This document shows, in pieces, positions 21,830 to 33,581 of a DNA stretch of 64,000 nucleotides. Every line of letters starts with the position of its first letter. Position 1 is the stretch's first letter. Where the stretch lies: NCBI GenBank assembly GCA_022036555.1, contig CM039140.1:1054001-1118000 (forward strand), read 5' to 3'. The notes under the pieces are model-generated. The model ran no database searches, was not told the DNA's origin, and saw only the letters and a program-made list of their open reading frames with translations. The DNA comes from Microstegium vimineum. Lineage: Eukaryota; Streptophyta; Magnoliopsida; Poales; Poaceae. The position numbers were made by a program, and so were the translations under genes.

Positions 21830-24800
21830 TGACACCCCGTGTCAAGCTTGCATTAGTATCATCATTAATCACTAAGCACAAGCATTTTATTACATTCATG
21901 TTGACACATGCTATCATTTCATGTGTGTGTTATAATGTTTTGAAACTAGAATTAAATAGGTGTTTGGTGCTCAATCTTGTGATCAACCTGTTTAGCTAAA
22001 CCTTGCTATACTTAGAGTAAAGTATGGTTTGCTTTATGTTTAATTACCCTGCTAAATTTATCTGTTAAACAATTAAAGTAATTCTTTTCCTAATTAGCTT
22101 AAATAAGTTTTTAATCCTCAACCCTTAAACTAATGGTTTTCAGAATTTATGATCTACATGAAAAAAGTAGAGAATAATATTCTGAACAACTTTGGTTTAA
22201 GTGTCAAAACTTAGTTTGGAGTTTTTGAAACTATTTTGAAGAAAATTCAGTTTGAATCAAATAAAAGAAAATGGAAAAAAGAAATCAAACTGGAATGGGC
22301 CGGCGCCCCGCTTTCGGCCCACTCGGCCTCGCCCGCTGCTTTATAAAATGACGGACCGAGGGTCGAACGAACGACCCCCGAGCCGGAGGCTCGATCAGCC
22401 GATCGACCCATCCCCTCGACTTCGACCCCTCGAAGTGACGGACAGAGGGTCGAACGAACGACCCCCGCGCAGGAGGCTCGATCAGCCGGTCGACCCCCCC
22501 CTCCCGCGCGCTCACCTGCGCGTCGCACAACACACGTGCCGCGCACGTGCCCGAACGCACGCGCCGCGCACGACCGCGCGCACCCGCCCGACCACGGCTG
22601 AGCCGTACGTCGGCGTCGTCTGCCGCGTGGTCGTCGATGCCTGACCACGGATGTCGAACACGCCACGCCGCCGCTGTCGCTCTGCACCGCACCCTGCGGC
22701 CCTGCACCGCTTTGCCGCCGCTGACGCCGCTGCTTCGCCGCCGCAGACCTGCCAGCCGCACTGCCGCAGTGCCGCGTTCGATCAGCTCCACGCCTCGTCG
22801 CACTCGCAATCGAACGCGAATCCGCGCTAACGGCGCGTCGACCAAGTTCCGCGCTCTGTCTCGCGCGCTGCCGCTTCTGCCCTCGCGCGCCCAGACACGC
22901 CAGCGCCGCTGCCACCGCCGCGCCATCGCGTCACGGTCCCTTCTGGCTGCGCCGGTCAGCCATGACCGTGCAAAAGGGATCGCCTACACCTCCTCTACCC
23001 CCACACTCGTTCGCACTCATCCACACTCGCTCACTCGCGCGCATTTCCTCTGTTCTCGCCGCGCCGAGCGCCAAAAGCACCACAACGCCCCCTTTTCAAG
23101 TCCGCCACCACCCGAGCTCTTCTGCTCGATCCACCTCGCACCGCAGTTCATCTTGGAGTGGCACACGCCCTGCTCGCCTTGCTTTCACCAGCCGAGCCCT
23201 CTAGTCGCCGGAACGCCTCCGCCGTTCCTCGGTCCCGAGTCGCCACCGCACCGACCAAACGGTGTTCACCCTTCACCGTCTCGCATCCGACGCCTCCATC
23301 TTCGTGGAAGCTTCACCGGAGCTAGCAGAGGTGAGAACACCTTTTCCCTAGCTCTAGTTCGCCCTGAATCAGCACAGCGCCGTTGGCCGTGCGCCATTAC
23401 CGCCGCCGCGGAGCTTGCACGTGGCCAGAGTTCCACAGAGCCCCTCCGGCTCAACCAACCCTCGAACCGCACTCACCACATCACCGCGATGCTCACGCAA
23501 CCCTGCGTCGAGCCTCGCATCACGGTGATCACCTCACCGCGTCGCACCGCCGTGCTGCACCGCCACCGCACGCCGCCGGCCACTTTCACGGTCGCGCCGG
23601 TTCAACCAACACCACCAGTGGATGCGCGTCATCATTCCAAGCATAGCACACCCAACCCCACCGCCGGAGACCTCACCGCCGGCGAGAACGCGCCGGTCAG
23701 CGCCGGTGCCCTGCTCTGCGCTCGTTGACAGGTGGACCCCGCGTTGACCGAGGGTCCCGCCTGTCAGTCGCCCCGCGCGCCTCTGCGTGTATTGGGCCAG
23801 GCCCAGTACTGTTCCCCCCACGGGCCGGTTTCCGAAATGAATTTCCTTTTCCTATTTTCAGTTATATGTTAATGCTTGTTTAATGTATATCTAGAGTTTG
23901 GTAAATCCTAAAATGGTGAAATCAATTTTGTTAGACTCTATAAGTTATGATCTTTCTATTAAAAATATAAAAATGATTTTTGGAGAATGTCTTCAGTACT
24001 AATGTTTAATTAGTTGTTTTCTGCATATATCAAAGTTATTTGTGTTCCTGCTTAAAATGGTCAAATAAAAATGTAAGGTTTTTATGTTAGCTCTGTTATC
24101 CTATGTAGAAGCTAGGAAAAATATAACATGGCATGTTTCTATGTAAGTTTTATTTATCATCCATTAAAATGTGTTTCTGCTGTTTTCTTAGATTAATTCC
24201 TGTGGTAAATACGTGCATGTATAAATCATGAGACTTTTTGTGGAGTCTCTGTAGGTCATGCTCTGTCTAAGAAAAATATATATGTGGTGTGTTATATGGC
24301 AGAAAAGATACTTGTAGTTCAAGTGTCTTTTTCTAGGGTTTTCTTTGAAAAATCATATAGAGTAGTTTATGTTTGTGCTGATCATGGAACCTTCTTGATA
24401 AATATGTTGTTAAGTATAGATTCTGCTAAAAATAAGTTATATCATGTTTTACCCTGTTATCTAGTAGCTCTAGTTCTAAGTGCTTTTTCTGCTTTTAATT
24501 TCATCTTTTTGTATCTGCTAGCTGGTAGCTTTGCTATGAGTGAGTTTTCTGCAGTGGCATCCAGTAGACATGATCTACCCTCTGTAATTTTGGTAGATTT
24601 TTCTGAGTAGTTTATAATAGGCTTGCTGTGTAAAGTAGCTTTGTGGTAATTAATTGGTTAAATGCTTAGAGTCACTTTTAGTGTGCTAAATCTTGTTCAA
24701 GCATCATCCTTGCACCATCAAGTTACTTATATATGCATTGCAATCATTTAGGATCAGTGGAGGATCACCAGGAGCCAACCCCAGAGACAGAAGCCCAGGA

Positions 24801-26077
24801 GGTGCAGGAGCTAAACGAGGAGTACCACGAGTTCGACACTAACCTCCCCGAGTGCCCTGACCACCAGCTCTCCACCTTCACTCAAGGCAAGCCCCGGAGC
24901 ATTCTTAAGCCTCCCAATATTTACAATTAATCTACTTGAGTATTTTATACTGTGATGCATTAGGTGATAGGAGTTGACTGAATCCTAATTGCTGCATTAC
25001 CTTCCTTGATTATTGTTTTACCTACCTTGTTACCCTGTTAATAAAAGTAAAAGCAACCGCTTAGCCTGCTTAGAATAAATGGTTACATTTATATTTATGT
25101 TAGTATTATCCCATGGGGATAATACCTATCACGGTTGGCTATATTTTGCTATCGTGGAAAGAACCAATGGTAGTAATGAAATGCGGTCAACTGGAAGGAA
25201 GAGGCACCAAGTGGTTTAGACTTGGGGGCAGTCCGTCTGTTGGATCGTATAGGTTTGTATACGATGGTGGCCCTCTTACATCTTTGAATGCGCCCTTTCA
25301 CATAGGGGTCGTCGGGAGTGTCGACCCCGAAGCCGAGTAAACACTGTCCGGGCCGGTGCTCAATCTGTTGTGAGCACCCTCTAGTTTGTAGATACGATCT
25401 ACCCCGTGGTGGCCAACTGATTTCTATAATTGGGTGGACCAATGCGAGCCCGCGGCGATACTACCTGGACTTTGTTGAGCGGTGACCCAATGCATGGACC
25501 CGACGGGGAAAGTGTGGGCGTGTGTTAAAGGTAATCTTGCCAGCTGGTTGTATATCGATTCGAATTGCCGCCCCCCACTGGATATGGGGGATTATGCTGA
25601 GCTTCACCACGGTACAACTCCATGTGACATCGTAATGGTTCTACTAAAATATTGATGAAGGAATTGGATATATGTTATTATATTGTTTGAGTAGATCAAG
25701 TGTGTGCTCTAGTACAGGTGCAAACCTAGAGATAATAATAGGATGGAAAATGGTTGTTCTCTAATCTTTAGTTTCATCTTGTTCGCTTTTTCGCAAAAGC
25801 AAGTTTACCCGATCCACAAGAATAGCCTTGCATATCCTTGGAGTCCTTATTTTCAGTTAGACGGGTAAGTCTAGCTGAGTACATTCCCGTACTCAGGGTT
25901 TATCCCGTTTGTTGCAGATGGTCAAGTATACTTTGGCTATTGTAAGCACTGTCTCTATCCTGTCGAAGGAGAAGAGGAGTAGGCCTTGGGCAAGGTCTTC
26001 TACGAGCTCATCTTTTGTGGCAGTTAAATCAACTACTTTGGTACTTAATCTCTTATAATTTGGACGGTTTTGTCACA
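21830..26077 (+). mobile_element. Long (4.2 kb) LTR of a Ty3/gypsy element
   Basis: It starts TGACACCCCG and ends TTGTCACA, followed two bases later by a primer-binding site. The 3' part shares landmarks with the solo LTR at 27366-31059: caaggcaagccccgg (24883; 29612), a GAGTAC/GTACTC hairpin and a gttgcagatg block. LTRs of this length with a tRNA-Met site fit the Tekay/Del chromovirus clade (inference). 22300-23800 is strongly GC-rich and contains an 87-bp direct repeat (22349 and 22436) just after a TATAAAA (22341), a possible LTR promoter. The 393-codon open frame at 22547-23728 is low-complexity and rejected as a gene. Confidence 0.72.
22349..22510. repeat. 87-bp direct repeat in the LTR
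   Basis: Two copies of a unit beginning tgacggac and containing agggtcgaacgaacgacccc and ggaggctcgatcagccg start at 22349 and 22436. They lie directly after the TATAAAA at 22341 and could be promoter-associated LTR repeats. Confidence 0.7.
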
Positions 26078-26079
26078 GC

Positions 26080-26090
26080 TGGTATCAGAG
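26080..26090 (+). other. Primer-binding site (tRNA-Met type)
   Basis: TGGTATCAGAG, complementary to the 3' end of plant initiator tRNA-Met as used by many LTR retrotransposons, lies two bases after the LTR end CA (26076-26077). It shows that internal element sequence follows the LTR, so this copy is not a solo LTR. Confidence 0.8.
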
Positions 26091-26188
26091 ATCTCGGATG
26101 AGAAGACTTCTTCAATGATGCTTGCGTCTTCATCACAGAGGCTCGAGTCATCAAAGTCTTCATGATCCATGCTTGAATCACCTGGAAC

Positions 26189-26465
26189 TAGGGATGAAAA
26201 CGGATCGGATACGAACGGATATCGCTGATCTTGTATTTGTTTTCATATTTTTGTTCGGAATCGGATTCGAATACGGATAGTATCAAAAATGTCGGATAAG
26301 ATACGATTAGATATCGACATCATAAATATACCGATTTTAGTATTCGAATACGGATATGGTATCGGATGTTAATCTTCGGACTCAGATACGGACAGGTTTA
26401 AACTCATCTAAACGAATTCGGTCGGACGGACGATCAAATAAATATCCGTCCACTTTTCATCCCTA
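26189..26465. mobile_element. Ac/Ds-like hAT MITE
   Basis: Termini TAGGGATGAAAA and TTTTCATCCCTA are perfect 12-bp inverted repeats resembling the Ac/Ds ends. The flanks are cctggaac (26181-26188) and cctggaag (26466-26473), an 8-bp target duplication with 7 of 8 matching. The 277-bp body repeats the theme cggatacgaa and has no coding capacity. It sits in the leader of the long-LTR element. Confidence 0.85.
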
Positions 26466-26473
26466 CCTGGAAG

Positions 26474-27365
26474 TGATGCAAATAGGAAAACAGTCAAACT
26501 ACAAGTTGCTTAAAATGTAGAATTAATAATATAAGCCAAATAGGCATAAGTCATATTAAGCTAAATAGGCAGAAGTCAGATTAAGCTAAATAGGTAGAAG
26601 TCAGATTAAGCTAAATAGGCAGAAATCAGATTAAGCAAAGTAGTAGTTACTTATTGGTCGATTTGATTTTCCCGTTGAAGATGTCAACTTTGGGTGGCTT
26701 GAAGGATTCTTTAGGAACTATTGCAATGATCAAATTAAGATAGACATCAAGCTTTTTTTAGATGCAAAAAGATTTTAAAAAAATATTGTATCACTTTCGT
26801 TTCTATTTGATAATTATTGTCCAATCATGGAGTAACTAGGCTCAAAAGATTAAGATAGACTACAAAAACATACACATGCCAAGTATGCCATACTCACCAT
26901 TCTTACTTGGCTTCTGATTACGAAAGTTCTTGAACTTCAGACCAAGAAAATTGCACCTCCAGTCTATAAGGGCAATCTTTTGAATCAGGAGCAGGTGATC
27001 ATTTGGCAGATGGGTCTTCATAGCCAGAGAAAATCTGACAACATCAACATCAGCATCAACAGAACAAAAAAAAGTACACCAAAACATGAGTGTGTTGTTC
27101 TCACCCTGATTTAGCAGCTACACGTGTCACTGGAGCCTCAAAACTGGAAACTTAGCCTCACGGTAGAAGAACTCACTGAATTTTAGGGTCAAGCAATCAA
27201 GGGTAAAGTAAGCGAGCAGGGAAGCGGCGGTAGGAGGATTGGATGGAAGAAGATGACCTGTTGGAGGAGGACATTGGCAAGAAAGAGATCTACGCTTTAA
27301 GCTTCAGAGAGGCACTAGGGAGGAGGACAGAGGGGGCTGACTTCAAGGAGGACAGAGGGGGCCGA
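26474..27365. repeat. Spacer with short tandem repeats
   Basis: At about 26536-26640 a unit near 25 bp (attaagctaaataggcagaa) is repeated about four times. At 27318-27365 a segment (gaggacagaggggg, then ctgacttcaag) is directly duplicated; the second copy is the target into which the solo LTR was inserted. No gene was recognised. Confidence 0.6.
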
Positions 27366-30300
27366 TGTAACACCCGGGTGTTAATCTTGTTAATCTCTTA
27401 ATTAAGAATTTGATCATGTCATCATATGCATTAAGCATCATTCATTTGTCTGAAAACCTGGATAGGCATTGAACTAAAATGAGTTTACTTGTCTGTGTTT
27501 GATCAATTGTTTGTATGCAGGACATCTTTTTCAAAGTCTCAAAATTTAAAATTTGAATCCAAACCCTTTTCTCCGAAGGGGTGGATTAACCCCTAAACAT
27601 GATTTTCAAAATCTATAAAGTTTTTGTTTGTGGTTGTTTAAGCAAAGTTGTAGATCTCAAAGTTTTGAACATCTTTCGTGTTCAAAGTTTTCCCTGAAAC
27701 CCCTGGAAGCTTGTGCATTTTTGCAAAATAGCCGCAGGGTTAGTTCTGTCCTTTCCTCGAGCAGCTGCATGGCGGGTCGTTCTCGACGTCGCTCCTGGCC
27801 GACACGTGTCGCCAGTCGCGCAACGCCTGTCCATGGACTCCCGTCTTGTCGTGGGTACATGGCGATCTTGCGGAGCCCGTTGTCGTCTTTAAAAGTGGAA
27901 CACCGTCCTCTCTTCTTTCCTTTCCACGCCACTGCTCCACACTTCTCTTTCGCTCTGCGCCGTTCTGTTCCGCTGAGCACTTCACCTTCACCATTGACGA
28001 ACTCGTCCGAGCTCGTTAGCGGCTGCCAATCACTCAATCTTTCGTCATTGCCTTCGCCTTGACCTTGCGCATCTTCGGGGTAAGTTGGTTGAAGTCGGCG
28101 AGCCCGCAGTCGTCCAGCGCGGATCTGTCTTCCTCAGCTCTGACGCAACCGCCGCCGCTTTGGTCAGTCTTCGATCGGGCTGCGCAGGAGCCGCATTGTC
28201 TTGTTGTCTTATGTTTCTTGTTCCTTGTTCATCTCTGAGTCTTGTCTGGTTCTCCGTTTGCAAATGGTGGACCACAGCTCCGGGAACATTTTCGTGCCGC
28301 GCAGTTCTTTGTCTCCGCCGGCACGTTCTCCATCGACGGTCGTCTCTGCTTCATCTTCGGCCACGCTTGCTAACGCTCCGTGACCAGGGTGAGCTCCTCA
28401 ACCTCTTCGCTGTACTCGTTTGTCCTTGTATCGAGCCTTAGCGCTCTGTCCTCGAGCGCCGCCGCTGTGCTTGTTCGTCGCGGCGGTGTGTTCGTTGCCT
28501 TGTCGTTGTAGTTGATCTTTTCAAGATCTGAGTTTTGCGCTAGCTTCGCCTAGCCGTCCTGAGTCAGTCTCGAGGGGTAGTTGCCCTCGAGCGCGTGCGT
28601 GTTCTCTTCAGCGCGCGTCGAGCAGTTTCTCCGTCGACCGCCAGTGCTGTCATCGAGGGTGTTGCTTGTAGCTCTGTGTTCGCTTGGCTTGCGCTTCACA
28701 TTGTTTGGAGTCCGCTTAGCTTGTTGGAGTTGTTGGTTGTTTCAATCGAGGCCTAGCCTCTTGGTCGAGGGTTGATCGAGGCCTAGCTTCTTGGTCGAGG
28801 GTCGATCGAGGCCTAGCCTCTTGGTCGAGGGTCGGTCGAGGCCCAGTTGCGTCGATCGAGGCCTAGCCTCTTGGTCGAGGGTCGGTCGAGGCCTTGTGTC
28901 TCTGATCGAGGTCTAGCTTCTTCAGTCGAGGCCTTATTTCTTTCGATCGAGGTCTCTCGTCAGCGATCGAGGGTGGTTCTTCGATCGAGGTCTGTTCTCG
29001 ATGGTGTGCGATCGGTCGAGCCCCGACAGATCGTCAGCACCCTCGATGAGGTGTCTCTGAAGGTTTGCTTGAGTCGTGGCCTACTTCGTTGGGTTCGGCT
29101 CGACAAGCCGAAGCAAGTTCGAGGGTCAGCCGTTCGGGTTGGTCACCGCCGGCGACTCGCTGTCGTGTTTTGTGGTTCTCGACGCCACCGCTCGAGCCTC
29201 TGTGCCGCTGATGGTCGAGCCTCAGCCATTCGAGGGTCTTGAGTAGAGTTCTTCCTGTTTCCTGTTTTTAGTTCTGTAACATGCCCTGCTTAGTTATAAC
29301 ATGTTTAGAAACCCTTATACCTTTAGGCTTTGAGTGATTTTGGATTAATTGGTACATATGGTCATTTGTCCAGTGACAAACACAAGTTGGACATGCTCGA
29401 TGTAATGTTGTTTGCTCAGTTCTTTTAGGGTAATTTGTTTTAGTTTTCTCTCGATAGCATGCTTGTTTGTGTTAAGCATCATGTTTACTATTCAAGCATC
29501 ATCTTAAACATGTCCTTATATCGTGTAGATTGTTCGTTGGTTAGGTTGGATACCTCCAGTGCAGAGGTCTTCTATCTTGAATCTGAGCCCGAGTTCGTTT
29601 ATCCCTCCAACCAAGGCAAGCCCCGGTGCATTCAAACATTTCCTTGTATTTAAAATGATTGCTTTAAATACACTTATGTTTATACTATTGCATTACGGTA
29701 TTCAATCAAATTCCTACTTGATGCATAGCCTTACCTTGAATTATTTATTCCTGTACCTTGACACTGTTCTAAAAATACGATTTTTGCTAGTGGCTGCTTA
29801 GCAATGCTTAGACCGATAGAGTCAGATGATTTCCTGTCATCTGCGAGAATAGGTGGTAACCTGTTTGCTTCGGCAATGGCTCTGTTTTCGAGACGAATAG
29901 CGGATTGCTGCGGCAAATGGCTATGTCCTCTTGATGGAAGTAATAATCTGAGACCGGGCGGACTCGGTGTTGGAGAGCCACCAGATATGGATATCTGGTG
30001 AGCGGGTTCTTTCCGCCTGTGTCGATTAGGAACCGTCCGATGATGCATGACTAGGGTTGTGACTTTGGAGTACTTATCACATACTCCGGGAAGCTGGACT
30101 CTGGCTATTCTCGCTTGAAGAACGGTTAACCCGCACTGGGAGTGGAGAGATGGCGAGAGTAGTGTGTACCCTCCAAGTTAGCGAACTGGATGGAGGTGTA
30201 CTGTGCTCTTGGGTGGCGGAACCCCGGTCTTGGCGAGAGGATCTAGGGAAAGGTAGTCATATGCGTGCTTTAAGCGGCTATATATGTCGTGTGATAGGGA

Positions 30301-31059
30301 AGCCCCAGCTGGGATAAACCGGTTCAAATCGTCGTGTTCCTCGGATATGGAAACATGACCCTGTTTTCTTCTTCGTAGTAATACACTTTAACTGGATACT
30401 TGTTGGATCCCTTCGTGGATGGTTATTACCCTGTTATCGATCATACATCCAGGTCGATACTTGAGTAATCTTATGGATAACTTAAATGATTTCAATTCTT
30501 TTTATAAATGCTCATTTATGCAAAATACTTGATTCTTGCAAACCACACCTTGAATCCTATGACTTGCATATTGTTTTGTCCACCAAATACTTTTCTTTGT
30601 CGGATAAGTCTTGTGGAGTACTCCCGTACTCAGGGTTTGTTAACCCCTGTTGCAGATGAGGATCACAACCCGGTGTGTGTGGCTTCTTGCTGCATGACCG
30701 TGGTCAGTGTAGATGAAGATGAAGAATAACCTGTCTTTGCTTGACTCTTGGGCAAGAGTAACTCGGTTATCTGTTCTTTCGCTATCAGCAGCTTGATGTA
30801 TCTTTATCGTAGGACACTAAGTTATGTTTCAAAACTATGGTTTGTAATATGACTTTAAATTTCCGCTACTTTGATGTAATATAAAAATTTCGTATTACTT
30901 CTGTCATGATTGTGATAAGGTTGATCCTGTTCGGAAAGAGGTGGATGACCCGCTGCAAAGTGGCGACACCTGATGGGCTAATTAAGATTTGGATCATCTG
31001 TTGGAGATTAAGTTGGTTAATCCTGACAAGTGGGCCCTATCTTAAGAGGTTCTGTCACA
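27366..31059 (+). mobile_element. Solo LTR (3.7 kb) with perfect 5-bp target duplication
   Basis: Begins TGTAACACCCGGGTG and ends TTCTGTCACA. The pentamer GCCGA flanks it on both sides (27361-27365 and 31060-31064). Outside that, host sequence continues with a cgacttcaagg block that also occurs just to the left, as expected if one LTR remains after LTR-LTR recombination. No primer-binding site follows. It is related to, but diverged from, the LTR at 21830-26077. Confidence 0.85.
28744..28990. repeat. About 34-bp tandem array within the solo LTR
   Basis: The unit gatcgaggcctagcctcttg followed by gtcgagggtc occurs about five times, then decays into shorter gatcgaggtct variants. Open frames over it are repeat translations, not genes. 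Confidence 0.75.
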
Positions 31060-31100
31060 GCCGACTTCAAGGGAGATGTGGAAATCCAAACAAGGAAGGA

Positions 31101-31216
31101 TATGAAAGCCGAGGAGGTGAAGGCTTCAGATTTGGGAGGATATGAAAGCCGAGGAGGTCAAGGCTTCAGATTTGGGAGGATATGAAAGTTGAGGAGGTCA
31201 AGACTTGAGATTTGCT
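31101..31216. repeat. 40-bp tandem repeat, three units
   Basis: tatgaaagccgaggaggt units start at 31101, 31141 and 31181, the third diverged. They lie directly upstream of the zinc-knuckle pseudogene. Forty bases is not a whole number of codons, so the array is not an in-frame protein repeat. Confidence 0.75.
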
Positions 31217-31890
31217 CCGGATCCATCCCAAAGGGGAAGGTATGGCAGGGATGAAGGTAGAGAGAGATTTGAGGGTCGTCAACCTGAGAGGCCAATACAA
31301 GATACCAAATCACAGGGTTGGAGACATGATGACGATAAACATCCCAATGATGCAAGCAAAAGGAAAACAACCGAAGGTAAACTCCCTGACATCAAATGCT
31401 TCAGATGCTTGGATTTTGGACATCATCAATCTGTGTGGAGAAATCCACCAATTTGTTGTAAGTGCAAAGAAAAGGGTCATATGGCAGCTGAGTGCAATGC
31501 AATGGGGGCTAGAAAAGTACAAATGTTAGGTTTTGGTAATTAGGGACAAGGATTCTATGCTATGGAGCTACCAGATGTTCAAGTCATGAATACACAAGCT
31601 GTTGGGTTGGTTTCTATTCCAGAGAGATTGTCTACTAAAGAGAAGCTAAATGAAGATTTGAGAATGGTGGTTAATGACAAATGAGATTTCCAAGTAAATA
31701 AGAAAGATGTTTCCTAATGAGTTTATGGTGATCTTTCCAGACAAGGGTACTTTGGAAATATTTTCCAAGGTTGCCAGTTTTGAGTTGCCAATTTACAAGC
31801 TGAAAGTCAAGATATCCATTTTAAAGCAAGACCCCAAAACTTCTTCTATACTTCAAACTTGTTGGATATGTTACTAACCTTGCAAATGAC
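31205..31890 (+). pseudogene. Decayed CCHC zinc-knuckle / DUF4283-like gene
   Basis: The first frame (to 31543) contains two adjacent zinc-knuckle units: CFRCLDFGHHQSV, where the final Cys of C-x2-C-x4-H-x4-C is a Trp, and CCKCKEKGHMAAEC, which is intact. After the stop, interrupted frames continue with GQGFYAMELPDVQVMNT, DFQVN, FMVIFPDKGTLEIFSK and LKVKISILKQDPKTSSILQT. That series is typical of plant zinc-knuckle/DUF4283 proteins, often linked to LINE ORF1. Several stops and frameshifts mean no functional product is expected. Confidence 0.65.
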
Positions 31891-32139
31891 AAAAGATATC
31901 TCCATTAGTGGAGATGACTGTATATATATAGATAGCCACATAGGCTATATGGGCCTATAGAATGGGCCTTGATATACACTTAACACCCCCCTTGAAACTC
32001 AAGGTGGAAGCGGAGGATCTGAAGCGTTGAGTTTGATCAAATGAAGCCTCTCTTTCCAATTATAATTTACCACCAAAGTAACAATGTTTGGGTCACAAAA
32101 TTGGTTTGTTCCAGAACTACAAGGTAGTCTATCCAAGGA

Positions 32140-32770
32140 CAAGGGACACGTCGATGTGGTGTAGTATGTACCAATAAAATTATACCCCTTCTATCCTAAA
32201 TAAACCAATTTTTAGAATTTGTGTCAACCAAACTTTTTTAATTTTGTCTAACTTCATAGGAAAATAGACATAAAATGAGCATTGTGTGAAAAATATATTC
32301 TATAACAAATTTAATAATATTAATTTCATACCAAAATTTTTAATGTTTTTTTTCTCTAAAAACTCGATAAAAGTTCAAAAAAGTGAGTCAAGACAACTCA
32401 AATCTACTTTTTCAGGCATCTGTCCTTAGTCAAACTATCAAAGGTTAATTTAATTTATAAAAAGACTATTGATATTTATAACCCTAAATACGTATGTTAT
32501 AAAAATATATTTGGACATCGCTAAATGTATATCGTTTGTTTTTCGAGAAACAACTTTAATTAAATATATATTAAAACAATAATATTTATAGTACATGATT
32601 AGTATCATTAAATTATTTGAATTTAATTTTTAATATATTTATTTAGAGATATAAATATTGTTCGTATTTTTTATAAATCAAGTAAATTATTTTGGACGAA
32701 GAGAGTGACTAATAATATTGATTTGTATCATAGAAACTGCTTACGTTTCTGTTTACAAATGTGTCTTAAA
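32140..32770. repeat. Dispersed repeat carrying two nested insertions
   Basis: Matches 13810-14060 in order but is interrupted at about 32187-32410 (a ccccttctatcctaaataaa segment) and about 32515-32710 (an AT-rich segment ending ttggacgaagagagtga). Both inserts have Stowaway-like AT-rich character; precise ends were not resolved. Confidence 0.5.
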
Positions 32771-33581
32771 TTACCTACACCTCATACATCGGCACGGGGA
32801 GCTCTTCGCGTAGGCTATGCATGGCGCTTGTTTTGTTTTTTTTTTCTACAAAAGAAGAATTATAAGATATGAAACCTGGATACATCAATACATTACAAGC
32901 ACTCTACAATACGAAATAGTACCCACGTTGTGAATAACACAACTCAAAACCTAACCTGTTAATCGCTTTGCAGTGTAGATAATCGCACAGGTGAACACTC
33001 GGCAAATGGCATGAGAACAACTATCTAAAGGAACGACGATCAACATTCCTGTAGGTGGAATTGAGGATATTTTTCTTCTTTCCAATGTCTTTCTTCTTTT
33101 TTATGCCACCGAAGAACGAGGAAGACTGGTCAGAAAAATATTCTCTCTAGTCTTTTGTTATGCCTAGATCTAACCACAACAAACCAAGAAAAGAGTGGAG
33201 AAAACTATTCCATGACGGCGACATCATCTCCGTCTTATACCACCGTCCCGAAACAAAGATCTTCATGTCGTCATGTCGATGAAGATTGTGACGAAGAAGT
33301 TGTCGTCCTTGTCTTCAACGAAGCCGCCATGGAGAAGACGATTTCACCCTTCTCCTTCACCATTGCCGGAGAAGAGAAAGAAGAGATAAAACTCCAATAC
33401 CAAGAACTTTGGTATGAAAACCCTAACTCTAAAGACTCAATCAACTAGAGAAACTTATTAAAAAACAATGGATGCCCACTCCCTTCAGCCTCCGGTGAGA
33501 TATCAGAGGGGAAGGGAAGGGGGCCAGCGGTGGTGGACGGGGGAGGACGAGGACTGCGGCGGCCGCCGGCGGCTCATGCCC
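32771..33581. other. Spacer, no supported gene
   Basis: A 97-codon frame at 33155-33448 has ordinary composition but no recognised domain, and it starts and ends without splice or promoter support. A purine-rich, GC-rich stretch follows at 33500-33580. Nothing else was identified. Confidence 0.35.

Noticed and set aside
22547..23728. 393-codon open frame
   Set aside because: It lies inside an LTR, is GC-rich and low-complexity (Arg/Pro/His/Ser), overlaps long frames on the other strand and shows no domain.
21830..26077. Solo LTR
   Set aside because: A primer-binding site follows the right end and the base context after it does not repeat the left flank, so internal sequence was retained.
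26080..26090. Part of a tRNA gene
   Set aside because: Only the short primer-binding complement is present, directly after an LTR; no cloverleaf or A/B boxes.
33155..33448. 97-codon frame as a gene
   Set aside because: No domain, no splice context and it lies among repeat fragments.
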